From Croceivirga sp. (GTDB taxonomy: Bacteria > Bacteroidota > Bacteroidia > Flavobacteriales > Flavobacteriaceae), in the NCBI GenBank assembly GCA_028284935.1, contig JANQQQ010000008.1, positions 310,001 through 374,000 of the forward strand: a stretch of 64,000 nucleotides of DNA, written 5' to 3'. Positions 9,294 through 17,948 of this stretch are shown piece by piece. Numbering within the stretch: position 1 is the first letter of the stretch; each line of letters starts with the position of its first letter. The notes below the pieces were generated by a model. The model had not been told where the DNA came from and searched no databases. It saw only the letters and a program-made list of their open reading frames with translations. The translations under genes were made by a program, and so were the position numbers.

Positions 9294-11117
9294 ATGTCTG
9301 CAGTAGCACACGAACATGTTGATGCACATGATGATCACGGACATCATCACAAGGAAACATTTATAACCAAATACATCTTTAGCCAGGATCACAAGATGAT
9401 TGCCAAGCAATATTTCATTACAGGTGTTTTGGTGATGGGATTCATTGGGATAGCCATGTCTCTATTATTTAGGATGCAATTGGCTTGGCCCGGGGAATCG
9501 TTTGCGATTTTCGAAACCTTTTTAGGGAAATGGGCTCCTGAGGGTGTCATGGATGCCGATGTCTATTTGGCTTTGATTACCATGCACGGAACAATCATGG
9601 TGTTCTTTGTACTAACGGCAGGGTTAAGTGGTACATTTAGCAATCTGTTGATCCCTTTACAAATTGGGGCACGGGATATGGCTTCGGGTTTCCTGAACAT
9701 GGTTTCCTATTGGCTGTTCTTCCTATCATCGGTTTTAATGGTGATTTCATTATTCGTGGAAGCGGGACCTGCAGCAGCAGGTTGGACCATCTATCCCCCA
9801 CTTAGCGCCTTACCCATGGCGCAACCTGGTTCCGGAATGGGAATGACACTTTGGTTGCTTTCCATGACTATATTTATAGCATCCTCCCTTCTAGGATCTT
9901 TGAACTATATCGTAACAGTTCTGAACCTTCGCACCAAAGGCATGTCCATGACACGACTTCCTTTGACCATTTGGGCATTTTTTGTAACTGCCGTTATTGG
10001 GGTGATTTCATTCCCCGTTCTTTTGTCCGCAGGATTATTGCTACTAATGGATAGAAGTTTTGGTACGTCTTTTTTCTTATCCGATATTTTCATTCAAGGA
10101 GAAGTACTCCATTATCAAGGCGGTTCTCCAGTATTGTATGAACATCTATTCTGGTTCTTGGGTCACCCTGAAGTATACATTGTACTGCTTCCTGCCTTGG
10201 GTATTACTTCCGAGGTAATGGCGACAAATGCGAGGAAACCAATTTTTGGATATCGTGCAATGGTTGCTTCAATATTGGCCATTGCCTTTCTTTCAACCAT
10301 AGTGTGGGGCCACCATATGTTTATCTCAGGAATGAATCCCTTCTTGGGATCGGTCTTTACCTTTACAACTTTGTTGATAGCTATACCTTCGGCGGTAAAG
10401 GCCTTCAATTATATTACCACGCTTTGGAAGGGTAACCTTCAATTGAATCCTGGTATGCTTTTCTCCATTGGATTGGTATCAACATTTATTTCGGGAGGTC
10501 TTACAGGAATAATTTTAGGGGATAGTACCTTGGACATTAATGTCCATGACACCTATTTTGTGGTGGCGCACTTCCATTTGGTAATGGGTATTTCGGCCTT
10601 GTATGGCCTTTTTGCTGGAGCTTATCACTGGTTCCCTAAAATGTTCCAAGGTCGAATGATGAACAAGAACTTAGGCTACATCCACTTCTGGATTACTGCT
10701 GTATGCGCCTATGGTATCTTCTTCCCTATGCACTTTGTGGGTATGGCAGGCGTACCACGCCGATATTATGAGAATACGGCGTTTCCTATGTTTGATGAAT
10801 TGACCAATGTGCAGGTTTTAATGACCGTGTTTGCCCTTATAGCAGGTTTGGCACAATTGGTGTTCGTATACAATTTTATCTACAGTATATTCTACGGAAA
10901 AAGAGGCCCTCAGAATCCTTGGAGTTCTACTACCCTAGAATGGACGGCCCCGCAAGAGCACATTCATGGAAACTGGCCAGGTAAAATTCCAGAGGTACAC
11001 CGATGGGCCTACGATTACAGTAAAACCTATGAAAATGGGGAATATATCATTCCAGGACAGGACTTTGTGCCGCAGCACATTCCTTTACAGGAAAATGAAG
11101 AGGAACTTAATCACTAA
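9294..11117 (+). CDS. coxA: Cytochrome c oxidase subunit I
   Basis: This is the 607-residue catalytic subunit of a heme-copper oxidase, reducing O2 to water at a heme a3-CuB centre and pumping protons. Diagnostic motifs are present: MHGTIMVFF (heme a ligand), WFLGHPEVYIVLLPALGI (CuB His-Tyr region with the GHPEV signature of A1-type oxidases), WGHHMF (CuB histidines) and HDTYFVVAHFHLVMG (heme ligands). The first 20 residues are His/Asp-rich (HEHVDAHDDHGHHH). It closes the act-cox operon and is followed by a strong terminator. Subunits III and IV are encoded about 22 kb away at 33563-35632. Confidence 0.96.
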   Translation: MSAVAHEHVDAHDDHGHHHKETFITKYIFSQDHKMIAKQYFITGVLVMGFIGIAMSLLFRMQLAWPGESFAIFETFLGKWAPEGVMDADVYLALITMHGTIMVFFVLTAGLSGTFSNLLIPLQIGARDMASGFLNMVSYWLFFLSSVLMVISLFVEAGPAAAGWTIYPPLSALPMAQPGSGMGMTLWLLSMTIFIASSLLGSLNYIVTVLNLRTKGMSMTRLPLTIWAFFVTAVIGVISFPVLLSAGLLLLMDRSFGTSFFLSDIFIQGEVLHYQGGSPVLYEHLFWFLGHPEVYIVLLPALGITSEVMATNARKPIFGYRAMVASILAIAFLSTIVWGHHMFISGMNPFLGSVFTFTTLLIAIPSAVKAFNYITTLWKGNLQLNPGMLFSIGLVSTFISGGLTGIILGDSTLDINVHDTYFVVAHFHLVMGISALYGLFAGAYHWFPKMFQGRMMNKNLGYIHFWITAVCAYGIFFPMHFVGMAGVPRRYYENTAFPMFDELTNVQVLMTVFALIAGLAQLVFVYNFIYSIFYGKRGPQNPWSSTTLEWTAPQEHIHGNWPGKIPEVHRWAYDYSKTYENGEYIIPGQDFVPQHIPLQENEEELNH

Positions 11118-11145
11118 AACAAGTTCTTCTCAAAAACGAATAAAG

Positions 11146-11175
11146 CCCATTTGCAAAAAGCAGATGGGTTTTTTT
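11146..11175 (+). terminator. Rho-independent terminator of the act-cox operon
   Basis: CCCATTTGC (11146-11154) pairs with GCAGATGGG (11160-11168) with one G-U wobble around an AAAAA loop, and is followed by a run of seven T. It lies 29 bases after the coxA stop. Confidence 0.9.
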
Positions 11176-11254
11176 ATGGCATGAATTTTTCATTAAGGAA
11201 AATGGAAAATCATTTTTTTCGTTAGTTATTGTAGAACCACTAATTTTATTGAAT

Positions 11255-12079
11255 ATGAAAAGAGTTTCAATTCTACTCCTCCTTGTACTTCCCATGATTT
11301 TGGGAGCCCAACGAAGACCAAAAATCAAAGGGAATCGTTCGGTGACAGAGGTTAGGGAACAGTTGCCGCCTTTTAATGCTATTGAACTGGTTGATGATTT
11401 GGACATTCAATTAAAGAAATCTTTTGGCGAAGGCTACGAGATTGTAGCGGATGATAACTTGGTTGATGTAATCAAATTGGAGGTTTTGGACAGCACTTTG
11501 GTCATTTCGTCCTTCTATGACATCATCTCGAAAAAGAAATTGGAGATTACCATAAATGTTAAAGAACTCAAGGCAATAACGGTTAAGGAAGGAAAGATAT
11601 TTGGTGAAGCAATGATTGAATCGGATGAGTGGTACCTCAATACGTTTGGCAATTCAGAACTGGATCTGGATGCCAGTGGGTTTACGGCCCATATCAATGC
11701 TGAGGACAACAGTTCAATCGACTTGAATTTGGATGTGGATTCCTTAAATGTGGTAATGAAACATAAGACGGACGGAATCATCTATGCCGTAAGTGGGGCA
11801 AAAAAAGTTGATCTTACGGATACTGCCTCCTTAACCTTGGAAGGCACCACAGAGAATTTACAAGTGGATATGATGGCCAACACCAAACTAAGGGCGGACA
11901 AACTGGAAGCTGCCGAAGTCAATTTATCCAACAGGGAGTCAGGTTTCGCAAGGATAAATGCCTATCGTACCTTTAACTTGAAATCGACCGGAAGTAGCAG
12001 GACCCATCTTTATGGAAATCCTAAAATAACTATTGAGGAATTTTTGGATACGTCACAACTTTTGAAAAAGGAGGACTAG
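11255..12079 (+). CDS. DUF2807 (GIN-domain) secreted protein
   Basis: This 274-residue protein has a signal peptide (MKRVSILLLLVLPMILGAQ). The body is a repetitive beta-rich fold with alternating hydrophobic/polar strands (INVKELKAITVKEGKIFGEA; SFGEGYEIVADDNLV), characteristic of the putative auto-transporter adhesin, head GIN domain family (DUF2807). That family is abundant in Bacteroidota; its precise role is unknown. I chose ATG 11255 over an upstream TTG at 11249 because it directly precedes the signal peptide. It overlaps the opposite-strand acyl-CoA oxidase gene by four bases at the stop codons (CTAG). Confidence 0.8.
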   Translation: MKRVSILLLLVLPMILGAQRRPKIKGNRSVTEVREQLPPFNAIELVDDLDIQLKKSFGEGYEIVADDNLVDVIKLEVLDSTLVISSFYDIISKKKLEITINVKELKAITVKEGKIFGEAMIESDEWYLNTFGNSELDLDASGFTAHINAEDNSSIDLNLDVDSLNVVMKHKTDGIIYAVSGAKKVDLTDTASLTLEGTTENLQVDMMANTKLRADKLEAAEVNLSNRESGFARINAYRTFNLKSTGSSRTHLYGNPKITIEEFLDTSQLLKKED

Positions 12080-14343
12080 TTGGCGATTGGCGCTGTCATT
12101 AAATGGTTTGGAATTCCAAAGCCATCAACCAATGATCCGATATGAGGCCGTAACTCTGAACTCAATCGTTCAACCCTTTGACGAATCGCCTTTGATTTGG
12201 TAGATCCCATATATCCCTGTTCCAAAAACCATTCTGCATCCCCGCGTATTATTTTTAACGAATGTAATGCACCCAATTTGTACAACAGAACTTGGTATTC
12301 ACCATTAGGGATGGAAGCTAACTTTTCATAGTACCATTTAACGGCCAGTGCTTCGCTATATGCTTTTCCAACTTCTAGAAGATGGGTTTGCGTTTTTAAA
12401 AAGGCCTGGTAACTGGGCATCCCCTTTTTGATGTAATTGCGAATGCGCATGGCAGCCGTGTAGGTCAATCGCCGCAATCTAAAATCCAGTGCGTGCAAAT
12501 GGAATTTAGGACTATAAAGGTGTTCGCTATCCACCTTGTTGACATACGCGGGATTTATGGTTGCCAGTTTATCCGATAATTGAACGCCTAGAAGCTTCAA
12601 TACACTGAAAAAACCATCAGCATTAAACTCGGACCTAAAATCAGAGAGCACCCCCTTGGCTGCAAGCAACAACAGTACGGTATTATCCCCTTCAAAAGTG
12701 GTAAAGATATCGGAGTCATTTTTTAAATCTGCGATTCTATTTTCAAGAAGGTAACCTTTGCCTCCGCAGGCTTCACGACTTTCTTGTATTGCAGTGGTTC
12801 CAAACCATGTAATGATGGATTTTAGCCCGGCCACCTGTGTTTCAATTTCGCGTTTGTCTTCACCTGTTATGGAAACGTATTCCGCCATGGCCCTTTGCAA
12901 GGTAAAATGATAGACATAGCAACTGGCAACGTGGGGGATGAGACGTATTTGATGCGTAGGATAATCCATAAGTAAATCCTCCTGGATTTTAATGGAATCA
13001 TTGAATTGTCTACGATTCAAACTGTGTTTTACCCCTATGGCAAGGGCCATTTTTGCCGCGGCCAATGCACCTTTTGCAACACATATACGGCCTCCTACTA
13101 GGGTTCCCAACATGGTGAAAAAACGTTTACTGGGATTCTTTATTCTCGACGTGTAATTTCCATCAATGTCAATACCTCCGTACGTATCCAATAGATTTTC
13201 CACAGGAACCTTGACTTGGTGGAACCATATTTTTCCATTATCAACCCCATTAAGCCCCAACTTATATCCATTGTCTTCTATTCTAATACCGGGCAATTCC
13301 TGGTGTGTATCATCCCTCAAGGGAACCAGTATGGCATGGACTCCCTGGTTTTTTCCATTAACAATGAGTTGTGCAAATACCGTGGCCATTGTGGAATGAA
13401 GGGCATTGCCGATATATTCCTTATTATCATTTTTTCCAGGGGTGTGGATGACGATGGCCCTTTCCTCATGGACATAGGTTGCAGTGGTATTTATGCCCCG
13501 GACATTACTTCCATGCCCTGTTTCCGTCATCGCAAAACATCCCAAAAGACTGGCATTGGATGCTGCGGTTAGGTACTTCTTTCGTTGAAGCTCGTTTCCT
13601 AGGTTCTGGATGCTTCCTCCAAACAAGCCAAACTGTACCCCTGCTTTAATGCCCAGACTTCCATCTACGTATATGAGGTGTTCAAAGATACTGGCGTAAC
13701 CTTCCAAATCATCCTGCCCTCCGTATTGTTTAGGGTAAGCATAAGAGCACCACCCTCCTTTTGCCAAGTGGTTTAATTGTTTTAGGACTATTTCTCGGAA
13801 TTCAGTTTTATCCCGATATATTTCCCATGTAAATATATCTTCTTTAAGAACTGTTCTAAAACGTTGCAACACCTCAAAGTCACGTTCATTCAAGATAAAA
13901 TCCAGTCGGTCACTGTCATAGAGTTCGGCTTCCGATTTATGGACTACTTCAACCTTAAAGAGATGGTTGTAGTGGTTGGGCTGTATACCCAAGGTGCGTT
14001 CTATTTGCTGTAATTGTGTATTGGGGGCTAGGACCGTACTATGGAATTCGGCTACTTTTCTTGAAAAGGTCTCCAAGGGGTAGATTTCCGATTCAATAAG
14101 GGTGACTTTACTGGAAGTTATCAATGCCTGCCATGATTTGATCTCATCATCACTTGGTGCCTTTTTCTTGTCCAGCCACGAAAGCAGATGTTGCCTGTCT
14201 TCCTTTGTCAGACTTTTATCCTCATTGATACCTCTTTGAACCACTTGGATTTCAGAAGCGGACAGCAAATCATCTGACCAAATCACATAAAAAAAGGGAA
14301 TGTACGGAAGCATTCCTACGGAGTAATCAACCTTTGCAACCAT
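12076..14343 (-). CDS. Acyl-CoA oxidase / dehydrogenase family flavoprotein
   Basis: This 755-residue protein has the acyl-CoA oxidase layout. An N-terminal helical region is followed by the FAD-binding middle domain with GCFAMTETGHGSNVRG at about residues 270-285. A C-terminal helical part contains EACGGKGYLLENRIADLKND and FTTFEGDNTVLL, the region that places the catalytic glutamate and binds FAD. Such enzymes introduce a trans-2 double bond in acyl-CoAs at the start of beta-oxidation. Whether the electron acceptor is O2 or an ETF cannot be read from sequence. The gene stands alone, convergent with the DUF2807 gene and divergent from ruvB. Confidence 0.85.
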   Translation of the reverse strand: MVAKVDYSVGMLPYIPFFYVIWSDDLLSASEIQVVQRGINEDKSLTKEDRQHLLSWLDKKKAPSDDEIKSWQALITSSKVTLIESEIYPLETFSRKVAEFHSTVLAPNTQLQQIERTLGIQPNHYNHLFKVEVVHKSEAELYDSDRLDFILNERDFEVLQRFRTVLKEDIFTWEIYRDKTEFREIVLKQLNHLAKGGWCSYAYPKQYGGQDDLEGYASIFEHLIYVDGSLGIKAGVQFGLFGGSIQNLGNELQRKKYLTAASNASLLGCFAMTETGHGSNVRGINTTATYVHEERAIVIHTPGKNDNKEYIGNALHSTMATVFAQLIVNGKNQGVHAILVPLRDDTHQELPGIRIEDNGYKLGLNGVDNGKIWFHQVKVPVENLLDTYGGIDIDGNYTSRIKNPSKRFFTMLGTLVGGRICVAKGALAAAKMALAIGVKHSLNRRQFNDSIKIQEDLLMDYPTHQIRLIPHVASCYVYHFTLQRAMAEYVSITGEDKREIETQVAGLKSIITWFGTTAIQESREACGGKGYLLENRIADLKNDSDIFTTFEGDNTVLLLLAAKGVLSDFRSEFNADGFFSVLKLLGVQLSDKLATINPAYVNKVDSEHLYSPKFHLHALDFRLRRLTYTAAMRIRNYIKKGMPSYQAFLKTQTHLLEVGKAYSEALAVKWYYEKLASIPNGEYQVLLYKLGALHSLKIIRGDAEWFLEQGYMGSTKSKAIRQRVERLSSELRPHIGSLVDGFGIPNHLMTAPIAN

Positions 14344-14388
14344 AATTGGAAATTACAACAAAAAAGGTTGATCTACCATTCATTTTAA

Positions 14389-14423
14389 TTTGAAATCCTT
14401 ATGGTGTAATTCCACTATCTTTG
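14389..14423 (+). promoter_or_regulatory. Predicted Bacteroidota-type promoter of ruvB
   Basis: TTTG at 14389-14392 and TATCTTTG at 14416-14423 match the TTG / TAnnTTTG consensus with a 23-base spacer. The -7 box ends only four bases before the ruvB ATG, so the transcript would be leaderless or almost so. Confidence 0.65.
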
Positions 14424-14427
14424 GTGT

Positions 14428-15450
14428 ATGAACGAACACTTGGATCCTACATCACAGCAGTTTTCACAGGAAGAATTGGATATTGAAAGGGCATTACGAC
14501 CCATTAATTTTGATGATTTTACGGGACAGGAGCAGGTGTTGGAAAATCTAAAGGTTTTTGTGCAGGCTGCCAATATGCGTGGGGAAGCATTGGACCATAC
14601 TCTTTTTCATGGTCCTCCGGGACTGGGAAAAACCACGTTGGCCCATATTTTGGCCAATGAACTGGGGGTAGGTATTAAGGTTACCTCGGGCCCTGTATTG
14701 GATAAGCCTGGAGATTTGGCTGGATTACTGACCAATTTGGAAGAGCGCGATGTTTTGTTTATAGATGAAATACATCGATTGAGCCCAATTGTGGAGGAAT
14801 ATCTGTACTCAGCCATGGAGGACTACAAAATTGATATCATGTTGGAAACCGGTCCCAATGCAAGGACCGTACAGATTAACCTAAGTCCCTTTACTTTGGT
14901 AGGAGCCACAACGCGCTCTGGATTGCTAACGGCACCCATGAGGGCACGATTTGGTATTTCGAGCCGACTGCAATATTATGATACCGAGCTTCTTTCCACC
15001 ATTGTACAAAGAAGTGCCCATATTTTAAGGGTTCCTATCACCAATGAGGCGGCCATTGAAATTGCAGGTAGGAGTAGGGGAACTCCTCGTATTTGTAATG
15101 CTTTATTACGCAGGGTACGGGATTTTGCACAAATAAAGGGAAATGGTTCCATCGATATTGACATTTCAAAATTTGGTTTAAAGGCATTGAACGTAGATGC
15201 CCACGGTCTGGATGAAATGGATAATAAAATCCTTTCCACCATCATTGATAAATTCAAAGGGGGTCCGGTAGGTATTGCCACCTTGGCGACTGCAGTTTCG
15301 GAAAGCGCGGAAACCATCGAAGAAGTGTATGAACCTTTTTTGATACAACAGGGTTTTATTATGCGAACTCCAAGGGGTCGTGAGGTGACGGAATTGGCCT
15401 ATAAACATCTTGGTCGGGTCAAGGGCGGAACCCAAGGAGGGCTTTTTTAG
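14428..15450 (+). CDS. ruvB: Holliday junction branch migration helicase RuvB
   Basis: This 340-residue AAA+ ATPase is the motor of the RuvAB complex that drives branch migration of Holliday junctions. Walker A is [13 protein letters not shown] (about residues 63-75) and Walker B is LFIDEIHRL. Also present are the sensor 1 motif [10 protein letters not shown] and the winged-helix C-terminus with [20 protein letters not shown]. Length and motifs are normal. ruvA lies 8 kb downstream at 23078 in a different operon. The next gene, a P450, starts six bases after the ruvB stop. Confidence 0.98.
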   Translation: MNEHLDPTSQQFSQEELDIERALRPINFDDFTGQEQVLENLKVFVQAANMRGEALDHTLFHGPPGLGKTTLAHILANELGVGIKVTSGPVLDKPGDLAGLLTNLEERDVLFIDEIHRLSPIVEEYLYSAMEDYKIDIMLETGPNARTVQINLSPFTLVGATTRSGLLTAPMRARFGISSRLQYYDTELLSTIVQRSAHILRVPITNEAAIEIAGRSRGTPRICNALLRRVRDFAQIKGNGSIDIDISKFGLKALNVDAHGLDEMDNKILSTIIDKFKGGPVGIATLATAVSESAETIEEVYEPFLIQQGFIMRTPRGREVTELAYKHLGRVKGGTQGGLF

Positions 15451-15456
15451 CATTTC

Positions 15457-16794
15457 ATGGATACAACCCGTAAAATTCCTGAAGTATCTTTTTTTGATTT
15501 CCTAAAACGTGCATTGGAAATTGTCAAAAACCCACTTCCTTTTCATCATGACAATTTTGAAAAGAAAGGGGATACCTTTATTCTTAATCTTGGGTTTCAG
15601 AAGAAAATTTTGTTTTCCAGAAATGCGGATTTTCTGAAATATGCCCTTCAGAAAAACCAGCGAAATTTTACCAAGTCCGAAGTGCAGACCAAGGATGTTG
15701 CCAAATATTTGGGAAAAGGTCTTTTAACCTCTGAGGGTGATTTATGGAAAAGACAGCGAAAGCTCATTCAACCCACTTTTCATAAAAAGTTTCTAACCGA
15801 GCTATTGGGCATTATGAAGCATACCATAAACACAGAGCTTTCCAAGATCCCTGTTGAAAAAAAGATCAATGTGGAACCTTATTTTGGCAGGTTGGCGTTT
15901 CAGGTTGTGGCAAAGTCCCTGTTTAGCGGGGAAGTGGAGGAACAAACCATATCTCGACTCCAAGAGATAGTGGAAGCTTCGCAGAAGATGTTGGTCCGTG
16001 AACTTCGTCAACCTTATTTGGGGTTGTGGTTCAAATATGGTGGACTATTGGACAAACACTTTGCAATGGTAAGGGAAGGAAGGGAACTAATAAAAGGTAT
16101 CATCTATCGGCGAAAGGCAAGTGGCGATCGAAAAGGGGATCTATTGGATTTACTGTTGGAAGCCAAATATGAGGATGGGGCTAACATGGAAGAAGAACAA
16201 ATGATAGATGAAATCATGATTCTATTTACTGCTGGACATGAAACGACAAGCAATGCGCTGAGCTTTACCTGCCAGTTATTGGCAAAACATCCTGAATACC
16301 AAGATAAAATAGTCGAAGAGCACTTATCGGTCGGGGAAGAAACGGATATGATGCAGACTATGATGTCCCAAAGAATAACAAAGCAAGTTTTGGAAGAGGC
16401 CATGCGCTTGTATCCGCCGGCCTACTTTATTGACCGAATGAATTTAAGACAGGATACATTTGACGGGATGAAAATAGCACCAAAAACACCCTTGTTGTTC
16501 TCTGTCATTGAGATACATCGGCATAAAGACCTGTGGGAAAAACCTATGGAGTTTTGGCCCGAAAGATTTGATGGGCCTCCCAATCAATACTCCAATCAGT
16601 ACTTTCCTTTTGGGGCTGGCCCACGAATGTGTATTGGAAACAACTTCGCCATGTTTGAAATGCAGATGGTCATAGCCGAGGTAATAAGGCGTTTTAGGAT
16701 TTTACCCAAAACCGACCCGATTGAAATTTTACCGCTCATCACCTTAAAGCCCAGAAAAGCATTTTTAGAATTTGAGGGAAGACCTGAAAACTAA
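15457..16794 (+). CDS. Cytochrome P450
   Basis: This 445-residue P450 has all core motifs. The I-helix oxygen-activation motif is AGHETTS (about residue 259), the ExxR motif lies in LEEAMRLYPP (about 312), and the heme-binding loop is FPFGAGPRMCIGNNFA with the thiolate Cys near residue 392. No signal anchor is obvious, so it is probably soluble. The substrate is unknown; fatty acid or terpenoid hydroxylation would be usual for similar bacterial enzymes, but nothing local proves it. It follows ruvB by six bases and converges on a TetR regulator gene with four overlapping bases. No redox partner (ferredoxin or reductase) is encoded nearby. Confidence 0.95.
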   Translation: MDTTRKIPEVSFFDFLKRALEIVKNPLPFHHDNFEKKGDTFILNLGFQKKILFSRNADFLKYALQKNQRNFTKSEVQTKDVAKYLGKGLLTSEGDLWKRQRKLIQPTFHKKFLTELLGIMKHTINTELSKIPVEKKINVEPYFGRLAFQVVAKSLFSGEVEEQTISRLQEIVEASQKMLVRELRQPYLGLWFKYGGLLDKHFAMVREGRELIKGIIYRRKASGDRKGDLLDLLLEAKYEDGANMEEEQMIDEIMILFTAGHETTSNALSFTCQLLAKHPEYQDKIVEEHLSVGEETDMMQTMMSQRITKQVLEEAMRLYPPAYFIDRMNLRQDTFDGMKIAPKTPLLFSVIEIHRHKDLWEKPMEFWPERFDGPPNQYSNQYFPFGAGPRMCIGNNFAMFEMQMVIAEVIRRFRILPKTDPIEILPLITLKPRKAFLEFEGRPEN

Positions 16795-17387
16795 GATGTG
16801 GATACAGAAATCCCTTTGAGAATCATTTCCAGGCCCCATTGTAAGGTTTCTTTTGATGTTGCATCGTCCAAACCACATACATCCTTACTTACGATTATGG
16901 ATTCAATACCCATAAGTAATACGCTAACGTGAATTAACTTCTCAAGTTCATCCTTTTTTAAATCGGTTTTTCTGGATTCAAAATAAAACTTCAGGGCATT
17001 CAATCTATTCTTGCCCCTAACAAGTTTTGAATCGCTGGATGATAGAATGGCACCAAGAAATTTTCTAGCGGCTGCCTCATTGTCCAAAATGAAGTCCAAA
17101 TAGGTATGTTGAATGGATAGAAGTGCGGGATGTAAGTTTTCTTCGCGCAGTTCTTCGACCATATTCTCTTTATTTGGGATGTTCAGGTGAAGAATAAGTT
17201 CAGTGGATAAGGAATCCACATTGGAATAGTACCGATATATGGTTGCTCTGGAAATGTTGGCTTCACTTGCTATGGATTCCATCGTCAGATCTTCGCCCTT
17301 CTCCAATACCTTGTGGGCTGCAACCAAAATCTTACTTCTTGTATTGAGCTTTTGTGCTGTTCGTCCGGTCTGTAAATGCTCTTTCAT
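16791..17387 (-). CDS. TetR/AcrR family transcriptional regulator
   Basis: This 198-residue protein has an N-terminal helix-turn-helix at about residues 35-65 (MESIASEANISRATIYRYYS) and a helical C-terminal ligand domain, the TetR family layout. It is convergent with the P450 gene and divergent from the cupin gene. The shared upstream region (17387-17455) holds two near-identical 16-bp dyads, TGAGACAAATGTCTTA and TGAGACAAAATTCTCA, the right size for a TetR dimer, one of them reaching its own start codon. This suggests autoregulation and control of the cupin gene. The inducer is unknown. Confidence 0.92.
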   Translation of the reverse strand: MKEHLQTGRTAQKLNTRSKILVAAHKVLEKGEDLTMESIASEANISRATIYRYYSNVDSLSTELILHLNIPNKENMVEELREENLHPALLSIQHTYLDFILDNEAAARKFLGAILSSSDSKLVRGKNRLNALKFYFESRKTDLKKDELEKLIHVSVLLMGIESIIVSKDVCGLDDATSKETLQWGLEMILKGISVSTS

Positions 17388-17402
17388 GAGACAAATGTCT
17401 TA
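17387..17402. promoter_or_regulatory. Predicted TetR operator 1 (tetR side)
   Basis: TGAGACAAATGTCTTA is an imperfect 16-bp dyad (five of six outer positions pair). It covers the first base of the tetR start codon and the tetR -7 region. It shares TGAGACAAA with operator 2, 53 bases away. Confidence 0.65.
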
Positions 17403-17420
17403 TAAAATTTGGAATTCCAA
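17392..17420 (-). promoter_or_regulatory. Predicted tetR promoter
   Basis: On the minus strand, TTG (complement of 17418-17420) and GACATTTG (complement of 17392-17399) are 18 bases apart. The -7 box differs from TAnnTTTG at one fixed base. It lies four bases before the tetR ATG and inside operator 1. Confidence 0.5.
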
Positions 17421-17421
17421 A
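17408..17421. repeat. Perfect 14-bp palindrome between divergent tetR and cupin promoters
   Basis: TTTGGAATTCCAAA is self-complementary. Each half provides the TTG that serves as a -33 element, for the cupin promoter on the plus strand and the tetR promoter on the minus strand. Confidence 0.75.
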
Positions 17422-17439
17422 AATCAACCCTTATGTTTG
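17409..17439 (+). promoter_or_regulatory. Predicted promoter of the cupin gene
   Basis: TTG at 17409-17411 and TATGTTTG at 17432-17439 fit TTG-N20-TAnnTTTG exactly. Transcription would begin near 17443, inside operator 2. This supports ATG 17460 as the cupin start. Confidence 0.7.
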
Positions 17440-17455
17440 TGAGACAAAATTCTCA
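17440..17455. promoter_or_regulatory. Predicted TetR operator 2 (cupin side)
   Basis: TGAGACAAAATTCTCA has perfect TGAGA/TCTCA arms around a six-base centre. It begins directly after the cupin -7 box, over the expected transcription start, a typical repressor position. Confidence 0.7.
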
Positions 17456-17459
17456 TAAA

Positions 17460-17900
17460 ATGGGAAATGATATAAGGTGGGTACTAGGCCATAAGTTTAT
17501 TCCACACGTTACTTCCGGTGATTTTGACATGGCTGTTTTTGAAACTCCTGCACTTACCGATGGTCCACCACCACATATGCATAATACCTATCAAGAGACC
17601 TTTTTGATTCTGGAAGGTGAAATGGAATTTTTTATTAACGGTGCTTTAAAAACGATTAAGGCAGGGGAGTCCGTTAATGTGACCCCTGGAACACTACATA
17701 CGTTTAACAACAAGAACGAAGCACCGTGTAAATGGTTGAACATCCACAGCCCTAAAGGGTTTTATAAGTTCTTTGAGGAAATTGGAGTTCCTATCGAAGA
17801 GCAAGATTCAAAGAAAAAATCCTTGTATCCTGAAGTAATTGACAAAGTAATATCCACTGCGGGTGATTTTGATATGACAATTCCCCCTCCTCCAAATTAA
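17460..17900 (+). CDS. Cupin domain protein under TetR control
   Basis: This is a small single-domain cupin of 146 residues from ATG 17460. Both cupin motifs are present: GPPPHMHNTYQETFLILEGE (His, His and Glu metal ligands) and GESVNVTPGTLHTFNN (third His). It may be a metal-dependent enzyme or a small-molecule binding protein; the substrate is unknown. The frame is open upstream to 17409 and has another ATG at 17433. I prefer 17460 because the predicted promoter and operator occupy 17409-17455. It is divergent from the TetR gene, and 48 bases separate it from queG. Confidence 0.85.
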   Translation: MGNDIRWVLGHKFIPHVTSGDFDMAVFETPALTDGPPPHMHNTYQETFLILEGEMEFFINGALKTIKAGESVNVTPGTLHTFNNKNEAPCKWLNIHSPKGFYKFFEEIGVPIEEQDSKKKSLYPEVIDKVISTAGDFDMTIPPPPN

Positions 17901-17948
17901 GTGCATAGGGTTTTGTAAATTGGTGGTTCAATTCCTTGTCAACGGACC

